In this document: positions 45,643-58,023 of the stretch, piece by piece
Layout of the letters: each line of letters starts with the position of its first letter
Position numbering within the stretch: the stretch's first letter is position 1
Position numbers and translations under genes: made by a program
Notes under the pieces: generated by a model
Told to the model about the DNA's origin: nothing
Databases searched by the model: none
The model's input: the letters and a program-made list of their open reading frames with translations, nothing else
Assembly: GCA_003024785.1 (NCBI GenBank)
Contig: PUQB01000606.1
Location: 62,001 to 126,000 of the forward strand
Source of the DNA: Selaginella tamariscina
Lineage: Eukaryota; Streptophyta; Lycopodiopsida; Selaginellales; Selaginellaceae
Length of the DNA: 64,000 bases
Direction of reading: 5' to 3'

Positions 45643-47565
45643 GTTCTTAGAGTGACGAATAGTTGTAAATGAGTGTAACATAAGGCATTTTTGTATATTT
45701 CGTTTATATTTGTACAGAAAATAAATTCTCAAGGATTAAAGAAGTTTTTAGTTCAAACATGAGTCACACATTAACAAGATAAATAATATACCTTGATAAG
45801 TATAAGGCCAGCTAACTATCATTTTGCAAATGTAATGAAATAGTTGAGAACATAGATTTTCAGCATTGGCATGAGGTAAGAGAGGGGTTTGGCAAAAATT
45901 TCTTGTGCCACATGTCAGAATGACAGAGTTCATACAGAAATGGATAATAATGCAGCTCAAAACATCCTTACTATGGGGACCACTTCAGTTTTTTCATCAC
46001 CATTTTTATTGCCTTCAGTTCCTAAATCTATCCTTTATCATTTACTTGTACATCATCCTTACAAGATTAGATATTGCAGCGTTGAAGAAAGTGACAACAA
46101 TATAGTGTCAATAGATAAATGTGAAAGGGAGCAAACAAGTAAGTTGCAAAGCATTCAAGAGGCAATGCTACCCCCTATTACCCATGGTCATATTGTGTTG
46201 TTGATTTCAATGGTGTTCTACTTCATCGACAAAGGCTAAGAATAGAAAAAATGAAATAAACAAAGAGATTTCATTCCTTGTCATGGTAAATTTCGATATG
46301 ATATCATTTTTGTCCGGGGTTGGACCGTCTCTTTCAAAAGCTTAAGGAGATAGGTGCACTTATGGGGATTTGGTCATGCATGCAGATTCACAACTTGACA
46401 CCGCTGCTGAATTTGCTTGAGAAACATTGTATGTTGTAAAGAGGTGATTCGTAAAGATTGGATTTTTGCCAGTGAATATGTTATAAACCTCTCGAATTTC
46501 ACAATATAAAAAAGGAAAGCAAGCCATACTTCTTCAAGAATGAAAGATTTATTGAGCTTTCAGTGGGAGATAATCAGTTAAGGATAATGAAGAACGCACA
46601 TATCTTAGTGGTATACGACTCTCCTCAGAAGGCTATGCTCAACCAAAACATTGCTTGTATTCATAATCACTTTTGACCCATATTCTGATGCCAATACCAT
46701 GGATGAGCTAGTGAACTACTTGGATACGTGCCTCATAAAGAAGAATCTCGAAAACTTTTGTGAGCAATATCCACCATATCAAATATTTCTGACGCTTTCT
46801 TTCTCGTGATTTCAAATTTTATAAAATGAAGGAGAGCAACCAGGTGCTTTAAAATTATTCTTAGGAACGTCATTTTTTAAATAAACCTTTATGCAGACCT
46901 GGTCTTATCACAGCTTATGTATTAACAAGGATGGCAACTCCTAACTGCATTCATGAGAGTGTTAGTGGTGGCAAGAATATAAAGATATTGACCAAAATGA
47001 TTCATTAATCCGGAGAGTGATGACTTAGACAAAATAAGAAGATTTCTGTGTATGGTTAAGGAAAAATATTTATAAATACATTAACATGTTGATAAAGAAA
47101 TGATTTCATTTGTAAATTATTTTTAACAAAGAATAATATGAATAGTTTAAGATATTTTAGGAATATTCCTTACTAAGTAAGGTTATTAAAGGATTAATTT
47201 GTTAATTAATTAATATTTAAGGCTTAATTATATATTAATTAAATAATTAATTAATAATTAAAACTTAAGTATTAATTAGCAATTTATTTATATTCCATTT
47301 TCATGTATCATGCCCATTTTAATTACAACGTGCATGTTTGCTCCATTCGAATCGAAGATACTGTTTTATCACGTTGCAAATTGTCCCATATCTGTGTTAT
47401 GCATAAAGTGATCATAAGTGTACACTAACCTTCGAAAGGCTCACACATGCGTTGATACCTTAGACCATTCAATCTCATATTGAAGTAGTTCCATCTTGGT
47501 TCTTGAGATTGCCTGCGTTAGTCATTTTACATAAATCTTGGTCATAATAATGGTGCAGGATAAGG
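45643..47565. other. Downstream flank with unidentified coding-like pieces
   Basis: 45889-46239 has a 116-codon plus-strand frame and 46500-46760 a further coding-like stretch; neither shows a known domain. From about 47100 the sequence is A/T rich spacer. Confidence 0.4.
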
Positions 47566-48070
47566 AAACCAAGGCAAGATGAATCTCGTTATACCCTACA
47601 CAAAACTTATAATAAAAAAACACTGAACGAGAATCGTCTTGTTGTTAAGTAATGCATTGCAAAATGAAAACAAAACTTATAGTGAAGGTATTTGGACATA
47701 GAACGAGAAGCATCTCGTTTTCAAGGAGTACTGGTGATACACTCGCTATTATACATAACATATCGGTTTTAATATCTAGAGAATTATATTAATGACCGAT
47801 AACAAAGACCTAAGCGAGATGCATCTTGTTATGTCAAACACATTATACTTAACACTATATGATAAACATCATGTTCTTAAATAATATGTTGCTTCAAAAA
47901 ACTATAGAACAACACTTAAAGTATTGGAATCAAATGATAGAACGAGAACATCTCATTCTCAAGAAGAACTGGTTAGTCTACTAGTTGTTCTACATAACCT
48001 ATTGGGTCAAATATTTAACTTAATAACAATGACTAAATAAAGAAATCCAAAGTGAGATGCATCTCATTAT
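47566..48070. repeat. Palindrome family 2, left cluster (ACGAGA..TCTCGT)
   Basis: Inverted-repeat words recur at roughly 50-120-bp intervals. Near 47618 AACGAGA-ATCG-TCTTGTT; near 47702 AACGAGA-AGCA-TCTCGTT; near 47814 GCGAGATGCATCTTGT; near 47940 GAACGAGA-ACA-TCTCATTC; near 48052 the perfect TGAGATGCATCTCA. Centre and arms differ from the ATTAAT family. Confidence 0.75.
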
Positions 48071-49885
48071 GTAGTTAAAATGCCTCTAATCTTGACCTCC
48101 ATGCATGTGCCTCTAAGTGGAGAGTCTAATTGTGTCAATCTTGCACATGCAAAAGAATATTAAAAAAACTCTTTAAGAAATGAGAGGAATCTACAAAACA
48201 AAATGCATCTGCCATGATTTTAATAGAAATCTAGCTGCATATAAGTTGATGGAATAAATATTACAACCTAAGCCATGATATGAAGTCGGTGAATAAAAAA
48301 TGGCGAATTAGAGAAATATGAATCAAAGAGATCTGAATTAGAGTTGTTGAATCAAAAACAAAAATCAGAGACTGCAATTAGATGAACAGAATCAGAGACT
48401 ACAATTAGAGACGGCAAATCACACCCAATAGCAAACAATGGCAAATCACACCCAACCCTAGCTAATCAAACCCAATCGCTTAAAAATGGCAAAATTTGGT
48501 GCAAAAATTAATAAAATTAAGACCACATGAAAATCAAGACCCAAATCAAGACCACAAATGGTAAAAATGTCAAGAAGACACAAAAAATATTTTAAAAACC
48601 CAACTATGGAAACCCTAATGAGACGAACCCTATTCACAAATTGTAAACCTACATGCATTTGACATGCCTATTTAATTGGGGTTGTACTCTAAGACATTGC
48701 CTGATGCCCACAATTATATGATGTGATTTTGGGTTTTAACTGGATTCATGTAAGGGTGTGCATGTAGACTTTAGCACAAGGGAAGTTTCATTCCTTATTT
48801 TTCTTCTTTGAAACACATTATAATTGAAATTCATATCTCTTCAAGTTGTTTTAGATGTGGTCTTTCTTCCTTATCCCTTTCATGAACATTGTCAAGTTGA
48901 TCTGAAGTGACTTCTTAATCAATTTTTAGATTTACAACAACCTGTTGTTGCTAGGAGAATTACAATTAATACTTGACATTGGATTGATACACAAGATGCA
49001 TACAATCAAGGCTCCGGTTCGTTATCAATCTTTGCGAGAGAAGCAAGAGATGTCATAAGTTGTTTGACATATATTAGCGCAAGGTGTGGTGCGGACTTTG
49101 TTAGTACTTGGGCTTATGAGCCTCATATCATTGACAAAGCAAATGGTGGCAAATGCTTCATAACAAATTTTTGTCATGTGAATGGTGTGATAGTACTGGA
49201 TAGCTACCTCATACCATGGATGAAAGATCTTATTGATAAGTTGGGGAAAAGTCATTGGTTCATCAACATCAATTGAGATTGAAATTGTCCAAGTGTAAGT
49301 TTAGTTAAACTTATTGAAGTATTTGAGTTGTTATTTCTCATGATAGTGTTCATTCAAATCTAACAAAGATCCAAGCGATGAAGGAGTTTCCCATGTCAAA
49401 GACACATCACAAGCTTCAATGATTCTTGAGCAAGGTTACATACTTGGCACAATTTGTTCCTCATTTGTTTAATGAAACAGTTCACTGCATGCTTTACTAT
49501 GGCCCCCTTTTTCTCTTGGTCTTGTAAGTGTCAATCTTTCTTTAAGTCTCTTATTCATCTCCTAACTTTTGCCCGCCTTCTTCATAACTTTAATTTCTTT
49601 TATCCCTTTATTTTTATATTGATGCTTTCAAATATCGATTTGGGTGCTAATCTTATGCAAGAAGATCCAAGGTTTGGTCAATGACACATGAATGCAATTG
49701 TTGATGATGGAGATGAGTTGTAAAGGCTCTTTGTGTGTGTGGTCAATCATCAGAAAGTTGAGGTGGTGGTATCAAAAACATTTGTAGGCAACCATCATCC
49801 CAAGATAGATAAGAAAAAACATGTTTTTGTTGTCACTTCCAATATTATTCATCTATAAAAAAGTTAAGTTTGTAGAAAGAGGTGT
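48071..49885. other. Spacer between family 2 palindromes and the second DUF7869-like relic
   Basis: Includes repeated 'aatcagagac' and 'ggcaaatcacaccca' words (48340-48480). A 70-codon plus-strand frame at 49064-49276 has no recognisable domain. Confidence 0.4.
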
Positions 49886-49912
49886 TCTCGATAAAGATGA
49901 GAAGCTTCTCGC
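49886..49912. repeat. Palindrome family 2, single copy
   Basis: Contains the perfect 12-bp palindrome GAGAAGCTTCTC within GATGAGAAGCTTCTCGCTC, matching the family 2 layout. Confidence 0.6.
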
Positions 49913-50114
49913 TCAGCTTCCATAGACGACTTTGAGTATTTAAAATTAGGGGAAGCAGATGAAGAAAATGTCGTCGTTATGTTTCTAATGTGGCTAGGAT
50001 TTAAGGTGTTTCTGAAGTAGCATTGCTTGAACTATGGAATTGCTTGACTTTTCAATCTATGTCATCAACCAAAGCTTCATCATGATCCATAATATGTAGC
50101 CTGTCTCTCTTCTC

Positions 50115-51264
50115 TCATACATACACACCATGCATGATCATAATATGTTGTAAAGAGTTGCATTGAGTAAGGAATTTTAAGGATATGCATCCTCCTAAAA
50201 TTCTCAAATATTTTGTCAAAGAACTAATAATTTTGCTAAATCCACCACCAAGCTCGCCAATTACAAAATAACCATAAGTTCTTGCATGACCGTGAGTAAA
50301 CATCCCAATAAGGGATAGAGGAAAGTTTTTGTGAGACAAAAGATACTTTGGTGCAAGCTGCATACTTGGCAGGCTTGTGTTGGAATGGTTCATTTTGTTA
50401 TTTATGATGCTGAGATATTTTCTAGTGTAGCACACAAATAGTAACATGTTGGAATAGTAGTTATGTCTGCAACTTTCTTGCTTTGACATATGCCAACTTC
50501 TTTCATTTCTAAGCTACATTTTTTTATATTCACTCCGTGCTTCATAGTTTTTTGTTTTTTAACAATGTATAAAAATCACATTTGCTAAATAAGTTATTTC
50601 TTGCAAGTCAATGTGTTGGAATTGAAAGTTCCATAGAATGTCAAAATTGGAGAGGTTAATCTCATTTAACCTTAGCTATTTGATCTCTGGATTGATCTCT
50701 TCAAATATTAATTGTTAGGTGTATATTATAGGCAAGCTGGTATCTCTAGTATTGTTAAATAGTGTGGCATCCTCTCACAATTGTTTTTCGATGAAGCCTT
50801 GAAATATGACCAACATTTAATCGAGTTTTATTTAGTTTTTCATTACCATAGATATTAATATTGGCTCCTTCAAGGAAATTTCTTCGATCCTTGTAGAATT
50901 TTCTTAAAGAAATGCCATATATGTTGTACCTACCACTCTTTATGTCAAACCATGTAACTGTTCAAGGCTAGACCACTAAGAGTGCATGAGTTCTTTTGAA
51001 TTTCTTGTGCAAGAGCACTATAAATATATTATTTCTTTTTAACAATATGTCTTACTCTAAAACATCTACTGGACTTTTTGGATGGAGCGAATTGGCAACA
51101 GCTACATCTGCATTTGCAGCGAATACTAACATGTGATAAAGCATGTTCATGTTCAGTTGGGTTTGTGCGGGAGATCTTTGTTCAATGTTGAACCATTTTA
51201 TACATTCTTTTTTTAATGGAAATGACTTATGATCACAATCCTTGAAGTGTAGGTCTCTTTGCAA
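50115..51264 (-). pseudogene. Second DUF7869-like relic
   Basis: The minus-strand frame 50489-50115 reads 'YTRKYLSIINNKMNHSNTSL', then PSMQLAPKYLL and 'KNFPLSLIGMFTHGH'. It matches, residue by residue in order, the 29.6-29.4 kb part of the first gene (QQTCRSQYY..., DKMDHSKTSIPKL, ...LPISLTGVLIH). The putative catalytic D is N here (NKMNHSN). A piece at 51264-51052 includes LVFAANAD, like the FVEANAD of the first copy. The rest is too decayed to follow. Confidence 0.6.
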
Positions 51265-51989
51265 TGTTCACTAATGTTAAATTTGAATACAATTTTATTT
51301 ATGTGCCATCTCACAAGTCTTCCACTTGTGCTTATCATGCACTGATGTTAATGAAACAACAATTTCAAACTAACCAAGAGTTCTATTTTTAATTTACTCA
51401 TTTAATCTGCAACTAATATAATACTAGCAACTGATGCACCATCCTCTTCAAGTAGAATGACTTCAACCACACACATGTATTTCTTTTATCATTCACAATA
51501 GAGGAATCAGAGACTATGCCATGTAACTTGTACATTGTTCTCTATTGTAAGGAGACCCATGCACCCTCGACCCAGACAAAGGCCAAGCAGTTCAAAGTCA
51601 ATTGTGTTTGCATTGGGAAGACTTGCAAAACCTCTATGCAAGCTGTGTCATGACCTAGTGAGATGCAATGGTATATTCATAGAGGATCTAGAGATACAAT
51701 GTTGTAGTTGCTATAACTTCACCACGATGAGTCACTCCACAAAGTCATTTTTATAGAATGTCATTATTTATGTAAAAGGTACATTAAGATCGTGTATACA
51801 ATTATTGGATATAAAGAATGTGAATAAGACTATTCTGGTCATATGTCATGATTGTTCTTGCACTGATGTCTATATTGGCCAATTTGTTTAATGAAAATTT
51901 TCAAAGTAATTTAGTACATTAATAACAAAGTAAAAGGAGCAAAACTAAATTGTATAATAAGATTTGTATTCTAATGGATGCTGGTAGGA
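51265..51989. other. Spacer
   Basis: A 73-codon plus-strand frame at 51535-51756 has no recognisable domain. AAGACTATTCTGGTC near 51826 may be a weak family 2 unit. Confidence 0.4.
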
Positions 51990-52490
51990 TAGAAATGATG
52001 AACTTCATTGAAAAACTAAATAAGATAATAAGACTGTTCTCATTTTTGAAATTGAGGTTGCAAATGTCTTTCAAAATGAAATGAGGTATTGCTTTTAAAG
52101 GACATACTCAATTTTTCAACAAGACTAATCTTGTCAAACAAAAAATAAACTTTGTAATGAGATTATTCTCATTACGCATCCCTCGGGAAAAACATTATGT
52201 TCAAGCAATTGCAAATAAGGAATATACGAGAATGTTCTCGTTATGTAAATTTAAATTATATACTCATTCTAAAAATTTGAGTTTAAGAATGTTTACATAA
52301 ATCTTTAACTAGACTATTTTTGTCTCCCATGCATGTAAACATATACAATATACTATTGTGTATCCAATAAAATATTCAAATGAAACATGAGAAGAGTATC
52401 CTTCCATACTATTCTATATTCAATAGAATATTCAAAAAAAAAAAAATTATTTACTAAAAGTAAATCACAAGAAGAGTCTCGTTTTAAATA
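51990..52490. repeat. Palindrome family 2, right cluster
   Basis: Units about 40-80 bp apart. Near 52117 ACAAGAC-TA-ATCTTGT; near 52155 the perfect GTAATGAGA-TTAT-TCTCATTAC; near 52221 the perfect ACGAGAA-TG-TTCTCGT; near 52467 a weaker ACAAGA-AGAG-TCTCGT. Confidence 0.75.
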
Positions 52491-53190
52491 TTAGCGTGTT
52501 AAATGTAAAAGAATGAATATTTAATCTTATCAAATAAAGTTATTTGCTGTTGCTAATGAATGTGGTTTGATTTTGTGGAAAATGTTATTAAAGAACAAGG
52601 CACTAAACAAGAAACTTACTTATGGTGTTCGTGCTTTCTTATATATAAAAAAAATTTACATGTCAATATCTGTTTGTGTGAATTTCAAATGTAGTCATCA
52701 TTCATTCACCAACTCTTTCGGTTGTACAAACATGTCAACTATGCAACTCAACAAATTGTATTTAGACAACTCATTGATCAACTTGCAATCTACTATTCAT
52801 ATCAATCTTTTCATATTAGGATTATTCTCATATGATTATAGTGTACTCTACTACTTTGCTCTACTTTCTAACTTTGATGGTGAAGATTATGCCAGTCTAT
52901 CAATCTAGTTACTATTCGTTCAGCATTGTGCTAACACATTGGTCAACTAGCAATTTGCTTTCTATGTTAAAGCCTTTCGTGTCTGAATTATTCCCATATC
53001 ATCTACAATGAATTGTTGTATCTCCATGTCAGTTATTATATGTTCAACATTATTAATGTTTAAATTATATTACTTTTCATTTTAAACAATACACTAGATA
53101 TAAAATAAGCTATATGATAATGATAATTAAGTGATAATTAATTAGCTAATTAAAATTAATAATTACTGATACTGCGAATAAGAGACTCAC
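52491..53190. other. AT-rich spacer
   Basis: A 113-codon plus-strand frame (52567-52908) has no domain and a composition like its surroundings, so I do not call it a gene. Confidence 0.45.
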
Positions 53191-53234
53191 TTTAGGGTTT
53201 AGGGTTTATTGTTCCTAAACCCTAAACCCCTAAA
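53191..53234. repeat. Inverted interstitial telomere repeats
   Basis: TTTAGGGTTTAGG (53191-53203) is followed after 10 bp by its exact inverse CCTAAACCCTAAA (53214-53226), then CCCCTAAA. The unit is the plant-type telomere heptamer. Confidence 0.92.
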
Positions 53235-53269
53235 TGATAAGCTAGGCTTTTAATCTAATTATTATTCTT

Positions 53270-54378
53270 ACCTAATTATTATTCTTAATCTAGTGAATTA
53301 TTCCTACATTAACCTCGCAAGTTTAAGATAACCGTTATATTAAGTTTAGGATAATATGGATGAAATTTAAAATGACTATTTGATGGGGCTTTCAGACAAA
53401 AAGATTGAATAAACTAATATATATATGTGTGTGTGTGTGAGAGAGAGAGAGAACATATTAAATACACACGAAACATATATATTCTATATACACATGTATA
53501 TGACTTATTTATCTACATATTTTATATATAAAAGAGTGTACTTTATAACCATATATGTTACATAATTTAATTTAAAAATAAATACATTATATTATATATA
53601 TTAAATTATCTTTATAAATTATAAATTTAAATATTTTAAATTTCATTTTAAAATCAAATAATAGATTTTTATGTTCGATATAAATGATATAATATTAAAA
53701 GTAAAAAATATTAATTTATAAACTTTAGATTCTACATTTTTATTAATATAATATTATTAATGTCATGGCATTAAAATTCATTTGTGTTACTCTTAATGTA
53801 ACTTAATTTTTAAAATTATATAATATATTTGATTTTGTTTAATTTTTATGATTTTTATTTTTTTTAAATTTCATTTATGTATCTTGTGTTTATTGAAAAT
53901 ATCTATATATGTACACATGATATTTAATATAAATTTTATAAGTTAACTTTGTTACTTCTAACATGGTTTATTAATTCAGTTAAATTACATAATATACATG
54001 TCATACATGTCTTATTCACCACAAATATCTACATGTGTCTTTTATGGTAGATTTATATGTGGATGTATACTATACATATATGTGCAAGGAACATAGATAC
54101 ATATGTGTAACACTCACATAAGTACTCATTCTTGCCAAAATTCCATAAGCATCTTCATGCTCAAAAGCGCATATTTTCCATTAAACATTAAAGGAATAGT
54201 GACCTTCCTGCAAGGTTTGACTTATATTTCAGCATGAAGAGCTTCATACACACATGCACATTGTATGTGTGTGTGCATGTATCTCTATGTTATGTTATGA
54301 ATGGAACTTTTATATATGGAACTTAGTCTTTTTAACTTAATTTCTTTTTGTAATGTATTTTAGTTTACCCTAATTTTC
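53270..54378. repeat. Dispersed repeat, copy C
   Basis: Shares ordered landmarks with 4386-4870 and 1-870: 'ttacttctaacatggttta', 'cataagcatcttcatgc', 'gaagagcttcatacacaca', 'ttttagtttaccctaattt'. It is broken at 54379 by the LTR-like segment. Confidence 0.65.
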
Positions 54379-54852
54379 TGTTGGAAGTTTAGAAGTTTAT
54401 TCATGGGCAAAAATACAACAAACACTTCCAAGTTTTCTCTCCTCCACGTTTTACGCCACCTAAGGACCTCTCTAACTACATCATAACATTATATACAAAC
54501 CCCTACTTCGGCTGCTGCCTCTATGTACACATCCTCAGCCACGTCAGTCAGCCACGTCAATTGCCCATCATCACCTACGTTGCAGCCACATAAGCAACAC
54601 GTAAGCAGTCACATCATCCCCACGTAAGTAGCCACATAAGCAGCCATGAAGCAGCCACATAAGTAACCACGTCATCCCCCACGTAAGCAGCCACATAAGC
54701 AAACACGTCATCACTCATCAGTGGGAATCTACCAACCATCTGGGGGGCTCCACCTCCATTTCACCTGGTCTTGTAGTTTTACCCCAAGCAACAGGAGCCA
54801 CACCCTCTCCATCAAGTCTCTCTAATTTTGTCGGTTGATTATTATTTCAACA
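54379..54852 (+). repeat. LTR-like segment (possible solo LTR)
   Basis: It begins TGTTGGAAG and ends TTTCAACA, so it has TG...CA ends with inverted termini (TGTTG/CAACA), and it contains many GCCACRT words. It interrupts dispersed repeat copy C. The 5-bp flanks (TTTTC and CGTGA) do not match, so a simple solo-LTR insertion is not shown. Confidence 0.4.
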
Positions 54853-55262
54853 CGTGACAATTTGTTCTACAGCTATATATAATATAGGCAATTGCCCTAT
54901 ACATTTTAGGATTGGTTCACAATATGTGTGTGTCTGCGATGTGTTGTTGCTAGGAAGCCACTGGTTGGGTGATTGTCTATTGGGCTGGCTATTGGCAAGG
55001 GGACATTGCAAGTGCATCGGTGAGTTCTCAAGTGTCTCAACTGTGTATATATGTGTATATGTCCATATGTATGTGCAAACCGTGTGTGTATTGATATCCA
55101 TATTGGGATTCACAACAACCAAGAGTATAATCTCTCATATTGCTTTCATGAACTTTCTATTTTCCCTTCTTATCTGAGAAGGGATATGTCTACAGTGATG
55201 AATAAATATTTTCACAACTTTTCTTATGCATATGTACGGTCCATGTCACCACATATAATTAT
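54853..55262. repeat. Dispersed repeat, copy C continued
   Basis: The stretch with 'ggttgggtgattgtc', 'ggctggctattggcaagggg' and 'acattgca' parallels 4908-4975 of copy B. An imperfect duplication 'ggtcca...caccacatataattatgtgg' occurs twice at 55238-55305. Confidence 0.55.
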
Positions 55263-55810
55263 GTGGTTGAAGGGTCCATATCACCACATATAATTATGTG
55301 GTTTAAGTTTTATAATTCAATTAAGAATTATGATTATCTTGCATATTTAGGGCAAACAATGGGAAAGAGCCTCCTAGACTCAAATAAACTTCTGCGAGTA
55401 ATCCCAACGACCAAAATGGAACTGCTTCAATATGAGATCAAATGGTCAAGTTTTGATAAGGTATTAATGAGTGTGTGTGAGAAAGAGAGAATCTTTTCAA
55501 GATTTAGGGTATGCTTATTATCACTCTGTCCACAATGCAGATACGGGATGACTTGTGGGAGTGGGCATATCTAATACTGCAATTAATATGCAGTGACACA
55601 TTTGTTATGACGCATTTGGAAGACGTGACTAATAGCCTCATGGGCTGTTTGGGTGAATACAAAAGCCTAGAAGATCTCATCATGCATTTGTCTAAGAAGA
55701 TAAGCCCTGAACTCCATGTTACTCCTTTAGAAATTGAAGATATTGCTATTAAAATATGGAAAGGGTTGATATTCATGATTGAGCGAATTGAAACTGGAGT
55801 GGACTATTAG
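55263..55810 (+). CDS. Two-exon gene of unknown function
   Basis: The exon ending at 55460 (...MELLQYEIKWSSFDK) is followed by a GT at 55461 and an intron whose end is CACAATGCAG at 55540. The exon at 55541-55810 continues in frame as 'IRDDLWEWAYLILQLI', 'SLMGCLGEYKSLEDLIMHLS', ending GVDY and a stop at 55808-55810. The spliced product is acidic, helical and about 155 residues if it starts near 55263; the true start may lie further upstream. I do not recognise a family. Phase agreement across the intron is the main evidence. Confidence 0.5.
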
Positions 55811-56732
55811 AACAGATACAAAAGAAGTCCAATTTAGGGTTTAAAGAGTTTGTCATGGAATTAGATTTGTTGTGACTTTATGTTTATATCATTTTATATT
55901 ATTGATAATTTTAATCATTAATATCACTTAATTATAAGTTTAAAGAGATTTAAAAGTTCTTACTTTCTTAAGACGGTCACATTAATTATGAATTAACGTT
56001 TGATGATGTTATTGTATTAATATAAATCATTATTTTATTTTGGTTGACTTATTTTTAATAGATGAATAAACTAAAATATTAAATTAACATTCATTTTAAA
56101 TCAAGAGGTTGTATCTTAATTTATTATATTTAATAAATAAAAAGATGTGATATAAATTGGACCTAATGCTATTATAAATATATAATGAGAAATATGTGTG
56201 AAGTAATTTCACATTAAGGAGGTAGTACCTAGTTCATCTTTTTCTTTTTAAGTCTTTTTTTTCTCTTTCAAGAATTTAAGACAATGAAGATCAAATTAAT
56301 AAACATTATTATAAAATAAAAGCCCACTAATGAAGAAAGTGTTGTTATTATTAAATGAAAAAGAATTATATGGAGAAAGAGGCACTTAAGTATTTAGATT
56401 TTAATGATTATACTATTATTGTTGTTTTATAATAATATATTAAGAATTTAAGAAAAAATTATATCTACATATTTTAACTACATATATCTACATATTTAAT
56501 TTTATTAATTTGAATTCATGTATATTACTTTCATATATACTCAATTTATAATGTTATCTAAGTAGTAATTAGGGTAAAGATTTTGATAATCCATACACAC
56601 ACATGTATATATAAGAAATTATAAAACTTAAAGTTTTTTTTAAGATTGGGTTTAAGAAAATATATATATATATGTTGTGTATAAACATACTAAATACACA
56701 ACACGAATATATATTATATATACACACATATG

Positions 56733-56772
<40 letters not shown>

Positions 56773-57079
56773 ATTTATAATGTAAGTATAAAATGTGTTA
56801 TTAATTTCATGTTCAATTTTGAAGGGTAGTTGTAAGGATTTTTGAAGGTTAGATTTATCATATATTGAATAAACATAATTAATTCTTATTATTAACCTAG
56901 TGAGTTTATCTTTAAATTCTTAAGTTTAACCATGTCTTTATTCTTAAATTGAATCCTTAATTTAATATTATTTTTAACTTGATGAATTTATCTCTAAATT
57001 ATATTTTGTTATGTGAGTTTATCTTTAAACTCTTAAATTTAATCATACCTGACCCTTAACCTAATTATTATCTTTAATA
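55811..57079. other. AT-rich spacer with (AT)n
   Basis: No gene. Contains a long perfect AT run at about 56735-56766. 56760-57079 resembles parts of the dispersed repeat family (compare 5160-5345). Confidence 0.6.
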
Positions 57080-57751
57080 TAGTGAATTTATTCTTAAGTT
57101 GAATACTTAACCCAATTATTTATTATGTTAACAATAAGTTTATCCTTAAGTTATGCTTAATTATTTAATGGTTTTTAATTTAATTATTAATCTAGACCAT
57201 TAACTCTTACTAAGCTTAACTATTTAATAATCATTAAAATCTATTTTTTCATTCTTAATCACTTATATTGTGTATCCAAACATAATCCAACGATTTTGAT
57301 AGTGCCACGTGGGTTTAAAATTTAAGATGGCCATTTATAAGGTTCGATTACACACGTTCAGAATTTAGGATAGTTATTGAATAAGATGTAAAATTATCGT
57401 TGATGTTAAGGATTTAAGATTTTATAAAACTTAAGATGGTTGTTCATGGGGTCACTAATGACACACATAATAAACTTTTTATAATATACAATACAATATA
57501 TGAAGTTATGTGTGTATAAGTAAACTAAATATACTTATCTTTATATATTCAACACAAGTAAAATTAACATTAATATTGCTAAGTTTTACTTTTAACCTAA
57601 TTTCTTCTTCTAGTATATTTTAGTTTACCCTAATTTTTTATTGATTTATTTTATGTTACTTCTAACATAGTTTATTAGTTCACATGTTATACATGTTTAT
57701 TCACACGCATTACCCCCTGGAAAAAAAATAAAAACAAAGAAACTTAAATAT
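57080..57751. repeat. Dispersed repeat, copy A' (interrupted by gypsy 2)
   Basis: Near-identical to 1-707, ending at 'aaacttaaatat' exactly where the gypsy 2 LTR begins. Copy A continues 'agatggg' at that point. Confidence 0.88.
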
Positions 57752-57957
57752 TGTTAGGCACCACTATGTACAAACTAAAGACCCTCACAAAACCACCCGA
57801 CCTCCCCCGAGCTGTCTTTAGTCTCCACACGCTGCTCTCCAAAGGCTTCCCTATTAGTGTGCCTTAATTCTCTTAGATCTAGGTATAGCTCTTTAGGAAT
57901 ATTCTAACTTATACCTTTCTGGGGAATATTCTTTGATTTGTTATACGGGTCGTAACA
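57752..57957 (-). repeat. Gypsy 2 LTR (3' LTR of the element)
   Basis: TGTTA start and TAACA end on the plus strand, 206 bp, immediately beside the purine tract. No partner LTR is present in the window. Confidence 0.8.
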
Positions 57958-58023
57958 ATCCTCCCTCATTAGCAAGTCCTTGTCCTCAAGGGTAGTATAA
58001 CTTACTCAACTAGTCCTGTATCA

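Noticed and set aside
47157-47180. GGAATATTCC words as heat-shock or regulatory sites
   Set aside because: Such words are frequent by chance in this AT-rich sequence and show no arrangement relative to a gene.
52567-52908. 113-codon plus-strand ORF
   Set aside because: Composition matches the AT-rich background and there is no recognisable motif or splice context.
54379-54852. Calling the TGTTG...CAACA segment a proven solo LTR
   Set aside because: The flanking pentamers do not match and the right flank does not continue the interrupted repeat cleanly.
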